Shown piece by piece: positions 13,041-24,889 of a stretch of DNA of 64,000 bases (position 1 is its first letter; each line of letters opens with the position of its first letter). A program made the translations under genes and the position numbers. Source of the DNA: Sweltsa coloradensis (lineage: Eukaryota > Arthropoda > Insecta > Plecoptera > Chloroperlidae). Below the pieces are notes generated by a model. That model did not search any database. It was not told the DNA's origin and saw nothing but the letters and a program-made list of their open reading frames with translations. Location of the stretch: NCBI GenBank assembly GCA_024449915.1, contig JAMZAV010005035.1, positions 1 to 64,000 on the forward strand, read 5' to 3'.

Positions 13041-13058
13041 GGGCGCGACAACGTGGGA
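13041..13058 (+). promoter_or_regulatory. Putative primer binding site
   Basis: The bases directly after the 5' LTR (GGGCGCGACAACGTGGGA) sit where the tRNA primer binding site of an LTR element is expected. The matching tRNA was not determined. Confidence 0.4.
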
Positions 13059-15230
13059 CACGAAGTAATCACCCGGGGGTCAACTCAAATTTAGTAGTTT
13101 TGTGTTGGGAAGTTTTTGTAGGAAAACGAGGTAAATCGTCCGGATTGGTAGCCACGGGGCTTGCCAAGTCAGCACGCGGGTAAATAGGACCTTGTCAACC
13201 GGACAAGATGGGGGGAAAGGGAAACCGGGAGAAGCGCAGCGTCCAAAGGGAAAATCGTGGAGCCAGGCGGGGAGTATGTGCGAGTAACGGGAGAGGGGGG
13301 GAACGAAGTGATTCGGGAATGTTCGTTCACGGCCACCCATGAGTCGGGTAACGAGACCCAAGGCGAGGCGACCACCCTAGGCAGCAGTACCCTAGAGGGG
13401 GAAATTATCCGTCCACTCATCGGAAGAAAAAATGCCTTGAAAGCAAAAAGAATATAGAAATTTTAAAAAACATGGAGAGCGAATGGAAAAAAGGGGGATC
13501 CAGCCAATTAGAACGTTGTTCTTTAGCGCATGGATAGGGGGGTGTGAAATACAGAAACCGGGGAAAGCAGGGGAAGAGACTCGAATCCGAGCCCTCGACC
13601 CCAGCGCGAGCTGAGAACCAGCTGAGACCGAAGGGGAACTAGCGTGGCAAATCAGAATAAAAAAGGCGGGGTATGCCCATAGGGGGCGATTGAAAAAAAA
13701 TCATTATCCAAGGGGGGCATAGCTAGAGACAATCTGACACACAAGCGACAAAATAGAGAAGAAGTTAGAACGGTAAACCAAAACCATATCCAAGTTGAGG
13801 GAGAAAAAAAAGGGAAAGCTGACCAGCTTGAAAATAATATCGGGGGGAAGTAATTTCGATCAACACAACAATCACTAGTGAGCGCGATAGGGCCGAGCAA
13901 GTGGCGGGGGAACGTCAGAAGCAACTATCCGGTTTGGAAGAAGGGTTCGCGACCGGCAAGCAGACGGGGGCAGAAGGGGGGCCAGGCTAGGGGCAACTTT
14001 GGGAGCTGACGACCGAACTGGCCGGTGACCGCTTTTGGACAGACGACGAGGAGCAGGGGGGTCACCACGGAAACAGTGGGAATAATGCCACGGCGAGCGG
14101 GGCGAGCGGAACTAGAGACCGCGTCGCGACGCTAAGGGGGGGTGTGGACGGCGATTCGGAACGCGGACCGCCCGGGAGTGCCTGTAATACGGAAACTTGG
14201 ATGTCGCACATCAGTCAGACATGAAAGTACTAGCGGAACCCCCCTGAGAGGAAAAAGTGTTTTTTCAAAAACGCGCCTCAGGTTACACCCCGCGATTTTT
14301 TAAATGTTTTGGAGAGGAAGTTTGCGACTTATAAGGTAGAACGGGTCCAAACTCACCTTGGGCAGAAATTTCGAGGGGCAGTACTGGAGGGGGTTTGAAA
14401 AGGGGGCAGATATCGCAAGTTTTGGGGGGTTCAAAAAAATTTTTTGTTGAGAGATTTTGGGGGGGCGATCGAGCGGGGCGTCTGCTACAACACATCTAAA
14501 AGGGGGAAATTGTGCCCGGCCCCGGGGACCATATCGTGCTACTTCCCCGCTGGTAAGTTAAAGGGTTTTCCCTTTACCAACCCTGTGGGGACCCTTGTTA
14601 CGAGTATCTACGTGGTCATTTTTTCGCGAGCAAGACTGCCGTCTTACCCATCGCGAGACTACCAACCGAACTAGTGGCAAAAATGTCACAATCAAAAACC
14701 GAAGGCCTCAAACTTGGCGGAGATGACGTCAACCCGTCGCGACAGCAAACGTCATGCGATAAGCCACCCGTACAACGAAAAAATTCCAGGAGGGAACCCA
14801 CGGTTTAAGAAACCACAAATACGAAAGGGGGTTCGAACGAGAGAGAACCCGGCCCAAAGGGCAACGGACGCCGAACGGGCACGGCGCATCCGAACCACGT
14901 GGGGAACCGTGACAGCCAAGGAGAGGCACGGCGATCGAGGGGGCGAGGGTGCGCAACACAAGGGCGCAGCAAGGCGGAGGGAAAATGGGCGATACCACGG
15001 GAGTGTTCGCACGGCTGCGATTTGGCGACCAGCGGCGGTTTGCCACGCGGGGACTCGCCCTGGGGAAAAGCGTAATCGGTCTGGACCACACTCAGTTACC
15101 GCAGCAACTTGAATTAGATGTGTGAACACCGTTTTTGCAACCCACGTAAAGAGTTATTGGCTGAGGACGCCGCGATAAGAAAAAACTCAATTTTTTTCCC
15201 ACCATGCACGATGCCAGTAGGATGAACAAC
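13059..15230 (+). other. Gypsy leader and presumed gag region, no intact ORF
   Basis: This is where gag should lie. Only short, G-rich open frames remain. The longest plus-strand one (14714-15112) is very basic (rich in Arg and Lys), as nucleocapsid regions often are, but no CCHC knuckle was seen and the minus strand is equally open there. Gag is placed by position only. A minus-strand tRNA-like stretch is present near 13565-13625. Confidence 0.35.
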
Positions 15231-15330
15231 TTTTATCACTGCCTTATTGGACACCGGGGCGGATTACATGCATATCGGAAACCAATTTCTTCGACGAGCT
15301 GCGTTAGAGATCCAAAAATCATGTCTTACC
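15231..15330 (+). pseudogene. Gypsy protease remnant
   Basis: The segment encodes ALLDTGADYMHIGN (about 15241-15282). D-T-G-A-D is the active-site motif of retroviral-type aspartic proteases, which cut the element's polyprotein. The frame is broken shortly afterwards. It lies at the expected place upstream of the reverse transcriptase. Confidence 0.75.
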
Positions 15331-15899
15331 CGTCGTAGGTGTAACTATTTAGGCGCTACGGTAAGAAAAGAAAGCAAATTACTAACAGGTTTCCCTTTAG
15401 TTTTATTATGACGATCGAAGTATGGAATCATTTTGCTTAGTAGTAAAGGATCTAGTCAAGAAGCTCACCCCGGGGATCGTTTGGGTTCTCCCAGAAAAAA
15501 GTCAATCTGTGTTTTGCCAAGGCACCTTTTGACGAAAAATCAACATGTAGCCCCACCCTTCGCTGGTCAATATGCCGGAAAGGAAGGGGGTATCGGCAAC
15601 TTTAGTAGGACAACATGTCGACACAGTCGACCAACCAGAAAGGCAATTTCATGGTCTGATAAAAGAAGGGTTTTTTGGTGTCAAAGCCCCGGGACCAGAC
15701 TCGGTAGAGGAGATAAAAAAACAGATCAAAAGCAAGACAACTTCCCCGAAAACAGCGGGATAACTGATCGATTTTTTTGCTCGAATCGCAGTGTTCTCCA
15801 CTCGACCGGGACTTATAAACTGCTTTACCATAAAATAAATGTAAGAGGAGAAACACTTTTTTCGAGAAAACCTACCCGGGCCCCCCTACGCATACAGGG

Positions 15900-16400
15900 C
15901 AGCCGGGAGGAGCAATAGGAAAGATGTTAGACGGGGGGATTATTGAGCGGCAAGGCCCATATGTGAATCCACTATGGGGGCAGAAGAAAAAATTTGTACG
16001 TCATGTCTTGATGAAAGACAATGTAATGCCAACTTAGTCCCGGATAGGGAGAGCCCACACATTCCAAAGGGGTTGTTGCAAAAATTTTGATAACGTGAAC
16101 TACTTATGTCTTTAGACATTCAGTTCCTACTGGCAGGTGGGGTTGGAGCCGGAGAGCGGCCCTATACCGCTTTCAAGTACAATCAACGTACTTACCAATT
16201 TTGTGTGTTGCCTTTGGGGCTAAGCACATCGGTAGGCGTGTTCACCCGCGCAAGGGACAAGGTCCTAGGGCGGAAGCGCGTATTCACTAACCATTTTGTT
16301 TACTTGATTGTGTCCTCGGGGACTTTTTTGTAAACCCCTCCTCCACCCAGGAAAATTTTCGACTCAGAATGACCGGGCGAAAATTAACTTTACAAAATCC
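15900..16400 (+). pseudogene. Gypsy reverse transcriptase remnant
   Basis: A first block has MLDGGIIE followed by NPLW, typical of the start of the palm domain. A second block (16106-16333) keeps TAFKYNQRTYQF and LPLGLSTSVGVF, which correspond to the conserved FxxLPFGLxxAPxxF region. The metal-binding Y-x-D-D motif is not preserved: the equivalent place reads FVYLIVSS. The blocks are in different frames. This is a degraded or badly sequenced copy of the polymerase that would copy the element's RNA. Confidence 0.75.
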
Positions 16401-16689
16401 ATGTTCGCGCGAGTAATGTTCCTTTCCCAGGACACTCCGTCCACCACTGGAGTGTCCCCGATCCAAAAAAGTTAACAGTGATCTGGATTGGCCCCGACCC
16501 CAAAATGGCCGCCCCTTACGTGCCTTCTTGGGTTTGTGTAATTACTATAGGAGATTTAAGGGGGCTATAGCAAGCCGCTCAAGCTCCAAACCCTATTAAA
16601 GAGGGGGGTACTTGGGCGGACCAAAGAACTCGACGAGGCCTTCGAGAGGGTAAACACTGTTCGTTAAAACAGTGTGGGGCCCATCCCCC

Positions 16690-16800
16690 CTACATAAGCC
16701 TTTTTTGTACAGTTGATGCAAGATCACGGGGTTGGGGGGCGCTATTTCAATTGGGCGACAACGGGATCGAGTGTAGTGTCAATGACGTCCGCCCCCCTTT
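16690..16800 (+). pseudogene. Gypsy RNase H start, remnant
   Basis: A short stretch resembles the start of the gypsy RNase H domain (FFVQ, then DHGVGG, where family members have F-x-V-Q-T-D-A-S followed by G-x-G-A). The catalytic Asp context is distorted by indels. It is identified mainly by order, between reverse transcriptase and integrase. Confidence 0.5.
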
Positions 16801-17429
16801 TGTGGACGGAGTTAACTACTTACGCAGGAAGGCTTTTTTAAGTATCTCATTTTCTTATAAATTCCCTATCACATCTATGGTTTTCCCAAAACCTAACTGT
16901 CACACGGCCACAAAGCTCTCACCTTATAATGCAATGTAGACTCTTGTCCAATCGGTTGACGCGTTGGATTTTTTGGGGATCCAAGAGTTCACTTTAAAAT
17001 AATCATTGGCGGGGAAGGATAATTTGGGGCCCACACCTTGGTAGGTATCCGCTGAGTGCCTGGAGAGAGGGGAATCAGGGGAGCCGAGACAGAAACTTAG
17101 TAGCTCAAGTCGGTTTTACAGTCGATCCAGGCACGCCAGTGCAACCATGTCGGTTTTACCGAGTGAAGACGAGTATTTCGGGAAGAAATTACCGAACTGG
17201 GGGCTGCGACGAGCACTTTGGGGCGCGAAAATACAGGGTTACGCAAAAATATTGTATCACCGTCCGCAAAGCTGGACCGGGCCCACTTTTGGAAAAAGCT
17301 ACCCGCAAGTTGAGAAGGAGATAGTGGGGCGTACCACCTAGATTGGGGCATTTTTTGGTTCAAAAAAATGTTTGGCGGCGATTCGAAGGGTTTTTTTTGG
17401 AAAAAGGTTTTTTGGCGAGGACCGTCGGG

Positions 17430-17960
17430 GAAGTTGCTTCCGACCCGCGCCCTCTGTCAAAGAGAAACACAGCAAATGGCGTTACACGGCGCGTACCAAC
17501 CCTCGCCCCCAGAAGAGCGGAGTACTCACAGCTACAGATCTCTTTGGGCCCTTACCCAAAGGACAGGGCGCTGCTAGGGACATACTTGTCTTCTCGAGTG
17601 TTTACAAAGTACGTCGCACGTACGTTTTTTCGTACCGCCAGGGGAAAGCTTTGTGTTAAAAAGTAGAGCATTACGTTCTAACGTTTTACCCCGGGGGTAT
17701 GCTGAGCGATCATGGTACTCAATATACGTGCGTATCTGGGACGAGACCCTAGAGCTCACACATAGTCGTACCATTCGTCCATCGCCATCCCCGCAATCCT
17801 AGTGAACGGATAATGAGGGAGATCGGGGCGCTTTCTGAAGCCTACTCAATCAGAGACACGCTGTTTTGGGGGGAAATATGTTCCCCCGATCGATTATTTT
17901 TAACACGACCGTGCACGAGAGCAAGGTGTAAAAGCCGACGAACTTTTCTATATAATTACC
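17430..17960 (+). pseudogene. Gypsy integrase remnant
   Basis: Pieces of the integrase remain in three frames. LCQRE is the tail of the HHCC zinc-binding region. DLFGPLPKGQGAA, then ILVFSSVYK, holds the first catalytic Asp. LSDHGTQYT near 17700 holds the second. REIGALSEAY lies after a stretch where the catalytic Glu would be. In a working element this enzyme inserts the DNA copy into the genome. Frameshifts and stops make this copy non-functional as read. Confidence 0.75.
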
Positions 17961-20190
17961 CGGAGGGGGTGGTCAAAACTGTTTTTGTATCCTGGGGCGG
18001 AGCCGAGCGAAATCACTGCCGAGATGCGTGAAATGCTAGTTAAGCCCGTCTAGAAAAAACAAGCAGGGAAAAGGAGAAAGAACTCCTGCGGGTAAAAATA
18101 CGAAACACCACCTTGAATGTAGGCGACCTGGTCCCGTTGAAAGAAAATCAAGTGTCAAACTTGCTAATAAAGGAGGCGAGGAAGATGTTTATTGTTTTGG
18201 GCCATACTCGGTCAGTGCGATCGAGGGACGAACGCGTACGAGCTGTCCCCACGAGCTAGGGTAGTAAAAGGGTGTACAATATTATAAACTTAAATTTCAA
18301 GTCCGGGAGAAGAAAAAGTAAGAGGGGGGGTATATTGGATAAAAGTTGGTTAAAAAACGCGAGGCTGGAGTGAATCGAACCCATACCGCAGCGCGACCAA
18401 AGCGGCAACCACGGCGAGAGCAACTGTCAAGGGCGGCCACCGGGGGTGCCCGTAGACAGCCCTAAGTGGAGAAATGTCAACGGAGCCGCACGTGTGTCTG
18501 CAGCGCCACACTGGACGGGGTTCCGTTCAAGGCGACGCTAGTTTACGCGCAGGTCCCCCCCTTTGACCCTTTACTGTCAGAGGGGCAGCACAATTGGGGA
18601 ACGCAAGGGTGAAAAAAACTACGACTCCCCCAAAAAAACTCAGGGAAATAAAGACTTAAACTTTTCCTAAGCAACGCCTTATATTACGTCTTACAGAAGG
18701 TACCACGATAAAGAAAACCCGTAACTGTGGTTACATACCCTACGTACATCGTTGTTCACCTGAGGATCATGCATCTTTTTTAGACTCGTGTGTCGTACCC
18801 GGACGTACCGTGGTGCTAACTGAGCGCACCTAGAAGGACGACCTGTGACATACAGCGTCTAGTCGACTGGGATCCGCGATAGAATTGGATAGCCTCTATC
18901 ACTGAGCCCAGGTTTCCCCCATGTTTTCGTAGCCTCCGTGCTTGTGAAGGTACTAGAGGTCCTGGGGTTCTTGTGTGGGACACCACACGCGTTTGCATGG
19001 GGTTTCGAGTTTTTCGTCGCAAGTTTTCGCATCTGTCGTCAGTTAAAGTTACCCCTAGAGTTTAGAATTTTATATTTAAATTCGATCCAGGGCCAGGCCA
19101 TGAGTCAACCTTGTTGTGATTTGTTTCGTACGCGCATGACTTTTTCGTCAGAGTGGCCGCCCCTCAGTGTAGTGTGAGGGAAATAGGCGGGCGGAACACT
19201 TCGGTGTGTTTCTTTTCGAGCCTAGTCTTTTACTTTGTAACGTCACGGGAAAAGTACGGGCTTTGGTTTTGTAAATTGTTTGTTCCCGTCTTTTCTTTCT
19301 TTTGTTTGCCCTTTGTGGCACGGGCGTGTTTTAAAAAAAATTAGTTTTTAAAAATCGGGAGACCGCACTTAGCGTCATTGTAATTTTTTGCCCCCGTGGC
19401 GTAGAGACCGTAGATTCAAGGGAGTTGGTCAGTTAGTCTACGGACTGGGGCACTTTTTTTTTTTTTGTAGGGAGCGCGTAGGCCGTAACCGAATCAGGTT
19501 TGATAATGCTATCGTGCGAATAGAAGCTTGGCTACTAACTAGTCAGGACATCGGGGCCGGAGAGTTTTTGGTTGGGGCAGGTAGTGGATGTAGACGCCCC
19601 CACTATCCTGTTTTCTCGGGTAGTCCGCCGTACGTACGCGACGACGTCAGCTGTCAGTGGGTGTGGGAGCTAGGGTGATGACAATGAGCGGGTGACAGCC
19701 CGGCCTGGGGAAGCCATCGCAGTGGGTGGCCCCCGGCCGAGGAGCCGTTGAGCGGGTCACGCGCACCTTAAACAGTGGCGTAGTGTAGGGTTGGTTAGAG
19801 CGGAACCCTTGTGTTCCTTTGAGAACAAGTGGAATAACTTGTTTTAAGTTTTTGCATCATGGGTTTTAGGGGGGGTACTTCCTTGGCCCGGGAACTTGTT
19901 TTAATTTGTGTTAATTTGTACTTGCGCCACAAGGGTCAGTAAAAGAACGTTAGGTAGGATTGTAGGGGTCCCGGAATAAGCCAAAAGTTTTTGGGGTTTT
20001 TTTTTATGTTAACGTAAATGGCCAAGGACAAACCCCCCCTTATGAATGGACCAACTTAGGTGCCTCGTATTTTGAGGGGGTTTTTAAATCGGATTTCAAA
20101 AACTGTGTGTACTTTTTTGTTAGCCGCGAGCTGCACTTATATATGTAGTGTTGTGAGGGTAACCCTGCGGGACGTGTACCAAGTATCCCC
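17961..20190 (+). other. Gypsy 3' internal region without recognised genes
   Basis: About 2.2 kb between the integrase remnant and the 3' LTR. No envelope-like or other protein was recognised, and open frames are short. A second minus-strand tRNA-like stretch is near 18365-18410. Confidence 0.45.
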
Positions 20191-20206
20191 ATGAATTAAG
20201 GGGGCC
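20191..20206 (+). promoter_or_regulatory. Polypurine tract of the gypsy element
   Basis: ATGAATTAAGGGGGCC lies directly before the 3' LTR. Its purine core (AAGGGGG) is where plus-strand DNA synthesis of an LTR element would start. Confidence 0.6.
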
Positions 20207-22223
20207 TGTAACTGTACAGCCCTGGACGCCATGTTGGTCCCTATTTTTTCAATTTTTGAAACCTAAAAAATTTTTCATATTTTTAAATTTTCATAAACAA
20301 TAAATTTTCAAATTCTACAAATTTTTGCATAATTTCATGCTATGTAAATTTTTCTTGTCCCAATAGGAAAGCTGTGGTTATGGCTAAGGTCAATGGGAAT
20401 GCCTAGGGTTTTGCGATAAGTCTAAAGTGGCTAATTTTCCAATGTTTTTTGCTGCACCCAAAGGGGGAATTTTGTGCGTCTAAAACTTGAAAACAGGGGA
20501 GGCTTCAATCGGTATGCGGGCTGCAGCCTGGATCGGCCGAGGAAATAGTTTTTTTCACCAGTAGTGACCAAAACAGCAGCGAACGGGGTGGATGTGGCCG
20601 TACACTGGGCTACGTCTCACCAGGCCAGCAGAGCAGGGCTTTTTGAGACGGAAAAAAGCACGAGTGCTGTCCACTGGATTCAAAACCTTCAGACGAGCAA
20701 ATCGTTTCCCAAAAAATCTTCCGAGGCGGCCTATCAAACAGGCAAGCAGGGGATTTTAGGGCATGGAACCAAAACCCCCCTCCCGTATAAGAAGCGGGTT
20801 CAAAATGCTAGTTTTTTCGGTTTTTATTTTTTTCAACACATTTAACACCATTTCGGTAAATGGGAGTGTTTTAACCGCCCCCCAGTATGTGGTACTACAT
20901 ACGACCGACGCCCCCCGGGCAGTCGACGACACCAGCTAGACAAAGGCATTCTATTTTTAAAAATTCACAGTTTTCATTAGTCCGGGAGTGGCAATTTTAT
21001 GCAACTAAATGAATACCCCCGAGTTAGGGCATTTTACCCGTCGAACTTAATTTGTCACCACGGGTCCCGTCGTGGGCTAGGCATCTAAACAACCCAAAAC
21101 ATCATTTAATTTGTACCAATTTCAACGTGAATATATTTGCCTACCCTTTACCAAATAGTAGTACATTTTAACTTTACACTTCGAGGTCCACCCCGGACGC
21201 CAAGATGGGAAGCGGTCAATCCGCCACTGGGGGAACGCCTGAGGGGTCCGAGGCGCCTACAGCGCGCATAAACCACCATCAACGGGCCAGAGGGCTAAAG
21301 TCCCACCCCACTTCACTACAGATGTAACTCAAGATAACGTTGACTACTAACTTTGGTTGTTTAGAGTAAACTTTTGTTCAATTTTTTTTAATGTTCACGG
21401 TAATTTAAAAATTTTAAATCTTGCTTTGGATCCCCAACTTTCACACTAAATTTCATCTTTTCATTTATTTTTTTGCATACTTAGAATCTTAAAAAAACCT
21501 TTTGATATCCAATTAAACACTTTCAATTCATTAGGGGCAGGCTAACGACCTTCAATCCCAATCATTTCAAAACCTCAACATTTCAATTTATGCACGGCCT
21601 TCAGCTCGTCCATATTGTGACGCATAAAATTTTTTTTAGTCATAGTGGTAACTTTAAGAACGTGTGAACCCCCCACTGTTCCGAGGACTTGGGGCTCCAG
21701 CGGCAGGCTCACCACTAGCGCAGGGTAAAGGTTGGGTAAATTCCAAACGGGGGAAACTGCCAACGGGTCCCGGTTGCGTCATCACCACTTTTTGCTACCA
21801 TGTTTTGCTAGGTTCGTCTTTTTTTTGGTTTTCCCGACTATGAGAGGGCCTTTCCCCCTGGGGTTGTTGGGGGTGCTTATTTAGGTTTAATTTTCATATC
21901 GTAGCCCTGGGCAACCTAGGCCTAACCCCGAGAGGGTCTATGCTTGCATAAAACAAAAATCCGGGGGGGAAAACTTCGAAAGGTTAGGATACAGGTCGGT
22001 CTGTTCCGAACATAGGGCTAAATCTAAACGAGTGAAGTTCGAGGGTTAGGGCTACGTGGGTATCGTAGAGCCCGTACTTAGGACCCTTTTCCCTTCCCGG
22101 GAGCTTAGAACCGGGGGTTATTTTAAAGGTTTTTTTTTCAGTGACGGCCAACGAGGGCGTTAAAGTTTCAGGGGCACTCGGGACGTGGACTTTTTTTTAT
22201 CACCGAGGTGGCATTCCGTTTCA
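20207..22223 (+). repeat. 3' LTR of the gypsy element
   Basis: About 2.02 kb. It begins TGTAACTGTACAGCCC and ends CCGTTTCA. It is the partner of 11010-13040. It ends 4 bp before the second copy of the target duplication. Confidence 0.9.
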
Positions 22224-22348
22224 AAACTTGACAACAAACACCTACAATGCATTCAAAAAGCACTTGCAAAGGAAAAGGGTCCTCCCGCAAACTAAAAACT
22301 TACAAAAAAGCTCATCCATCGCGCGGCGGGACTTAAGCGTTTTCCTAG
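22224..22348 (+). mobile_element. Helitron-like element, family 3, 3' part after the gypsy insertion
   Basis: This is the continuation of 10538-11009. It contains CTCATCCATCGCGCGGCGG and ACTTAAGCGTTTTCCTAG with flanking T. This is the 3' terminus shared by the other Helitron-like copies: an inverted copy of the 5' end about 35 bp inside the terminus, then a hairpin and CTAG. Confidence 0.65.
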
Positions 22349-22660
22349 TCTAGGGGCAATTATTGGGTCATAATGCAGTGACAATGCACCACTCTAGCCT
22401 AGGAGATATGGGGAGAAAATCACTTTGCATTTATTATTATTATTATTATTATTTATTCCAACATGACATACAATCACATTGCTGGAGGTAAGAATTAGAG
22501 CATAGCCCCATCCCATAACACAAAGTGTCTTACCACCAGGACAATACACACATAGCAATAATAGAATATACAAAATACATTCAACAATATAAAACACATA
22601 ATAAAAATATACTAAATTATCTCCATATAAGAAAACCACAAAAATATCACAAAAAAATAC

Positions 22661-23300
22661 TCATAGATAACACACATAAATGTAATATAAAATGATGGCA
22701 AGTGTGAGTGTGAATTTGAGTGTGAATATGAATATGAGTGTATGTGTACATGTGAGTGAGTGTATTCGTGTTAACGGGTATGATCTTGACTGTTCATTAA
22801 AGTTTTCTAAGGTCTCTCCGAAATTTATGAAAATCTGTTCTGTGCGGACCTCATAAGACAGAGCATTCCAATCTCTAACAGATCGACAGAAAAAACCTTG
22901 CTGATACTGCTTTTGTTCTAGCAAAGGAGGTATCAGAGTAACAGCCTACCGTATATGCATGAGCGATATCAAAGTTGTATTCTGGTCAAGGGATCCAGGT
23001 CGACGAGCCCGTTAAACATTTTCTTCAAAAAAACGATTCCCAACTCCTTTAGGTGATTTCCAGAGTAAGTATATCACACATCTTCGTTCGTTGTTGCCTA
23101 TTCAGTCTTTTCTTTTGGTGATGAATTTTGTCGCTCTTTTCTGTAGAGATTCTAATTTGTAAGCATTGGCCTTCGAGGTTGGATGCCATGCAGGACAACC
23201 ATAGGACAGTGTGGGTCTAACTAGGCAAAAGTACACAGTCTGCTTGACCTGACTACGTGCACCATGCAATGTTCTGGATAAAAAGCCTAGAAGCTTAGCA
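22661..23300 (-). pseudogene. CR1-like ORF2, C-terminal region remnant
   Basis: About 23110-23240 encodes LVRPTLSYGCPAWHP and then a ESLQKRATKFI-like stretch, the connection after the palm. 22661-22924 encodes FCRSVRDWNALSYEV, the conserved F-x-R-x-x-x-x-W-N-x-L-P-type motif near the C-terminus of CR1/jockey-type proteins. The frames are interrupted. Confidence 0.7.
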
Positions 23301-23317
23301 GATTTTTCCTCACTATT

Positions 23318-24450
23318 TCAGTCTGAATTTTTCCATTTCAAATCCTGAGTTATTGTTAAAACCAAAGAGCTTAATTTTGATTTCCCGTTTAATGTAACAG
23401 CCTTGATTTTGAAAACTATTGCAGGTGCTTTTTTTTTGATTTTGTCAAGGTAATGTCTGCATTTATTTTCGTTAAGTAACATTTGGTTTAGTTCACACCA
23501 TAGCTCAAAGTTTTTAAGGTCCTTTTGAAAAATATCCACATCGTTTGCTGACTTTATGGTTCTGTAAAGAGTACAGTCGTCCGCATACAGTCTTACTTTA
23601 GATTCCACACACCTGGGTAGATCCATCATAAATATGGCAAATAGTAAAGGACCAAGTACAGAGCCTTGGTGCACTCCGGATGTGACACGAAAATCAGAAG
23701 AGTCAGAACCATCATAGACAACCTTCATGCTGTGTCCTAAGATAAAACTCTCACTTCTGTCGAAGACTTTTCCAGATATGTTAGATTCTCGAAGCTTCAT
23801 TAGAAGTCGTTTGTGGTGAACCCTATCAAATGCCTTCGCCTAGTCCAATGTGATGATTTCTACGCGGCTACCGGCCTCAGAATTAATAGCGAGCTGCCAG
23901 TCATCAATTGCTCCTGTCAACTAAGTCACACAGGATCTTCTTGGCAGGAACCCATTTTTGCTCGATATTAATTCCCTTACTTCTTTCAAATGATGTAATA
24001 GCCTAGTGTTGACAAGTTTTTCCATTACTTTTCCCAATACCGATGTAAGTGATATCGGTAGATAATTCTTGACATCATTACGGTCGCCCCTTTTATGAAC
24101 CGGCACAACATTAGCTTTCTTCCATTCATTGGTATTTCACCATTTCTCATGGACATGTTTATACAGAGAGCACAATGAGGGAGCTATGAAGGTCGCCACA
24201 TTTATGAAGAATTCTACTTGGCCCCACCGTCAGGACCTGTCGCTCCATCTGGGCGTATTCTCTTTAACGCATTGAAAAATTGTTGCGTGGAAAAAACACA
24301 TAGTGCTGAGAGTTGAAGATTTCTGTGATGTTCGTAGTTGGGGTGGACACAAATCACTATTATCAGAGGTGCCTGCAGAAAAATTGGTAGAAAAATTGTT
24401 CGCAAACTCTTGAGCTATTTTTCTCGAATGAGTTTCTTTCACACCATAAT
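23318..24450 (-). pseudogene. CR1-like reverse transcriptase remnant
   Basis: Reading on the minus strand: MPVHKRGDRNDVKNY, PISLTSVLGKVMEKLV (fingers), GVHQGSVLGPLLFAIF and VRLYADDCTLYRT. YADD (about 23575-23586) is the catalytic metal-binding motif and is intact. At least two frame breaks occur (near 23840-23920 and 24110-24210), so no full-length protein is possible. The enzyme would copy the element's RNA at the nicked target. Confidence 0.8.
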
Positions 24451-24889
24451 GAGGTAATGATGAGGGGCTGAACTACCTATTTTTCCATGAATATACTTCC
24501 ACAACTGTTTTCCGTTGCTCCTCGTAATTTTTTCCCAAATATAATGTGCATGTGCTTCCCTTACAACAGATTTTGTGCAATTCCTCTGAATTCTGTATCT
24601 TCCCAGTTTTTTATCAGTTTGATGTGATTTCCGTGTCTGTAAAGATGGTCTCTTTTGTGTATTTTCTTTATTTTTAATTTGTTTATCCATGGAGCCCTGC
24701 GTTTTCCTTTAAAAATTGCATTTAGGAATTTAAGCATCCACACATTGCCAGAACACGATTTCCAAACCTACCCAAGCGTTGTTTATACCTTTATCCTCTT
24801 CTTCACAAATAAGGGAGTTTTTCCTCCAGTTGCTTTTCTAGTTCCGTCCAATCGGCCTGCCATAGTTAAAGTAATTTTCTGAACTATTT

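Larger units (their letters stand above)
11010..22223 (+). mobile_element. Ty3/gypsy-type LTR retrotransposon (full length, damaged)
   Basis: An 11.2 kb element with two direct LTRs (11010-13040 and 20207-22223), each TG...CA, and a 4 bp target duplication AAAC (11006-11009 and 22224-22227). The interior holds, in order on the plus strand, traces of aspartic protease, reverse transcriptase, RNase H and integrase. That order (integrase after RNase H) is Ty3/gypsy. All coding parts are broken by stops and frameshifts, so it is not a working element as read. G and C runs are unusually common and the two LTRs differ mainly by small indels. No separate envelope gene was recognised. Confidence 0.9.

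Noticed and set aside
14714..15129. Overlapping open frames of 94-132 codons on both strands
   Set aside because: They lie in G/C-rich gypsy sequence where stop codons are rare on both strands, and no protein similarity or zinc knuckle is visible. They are not called as genes.
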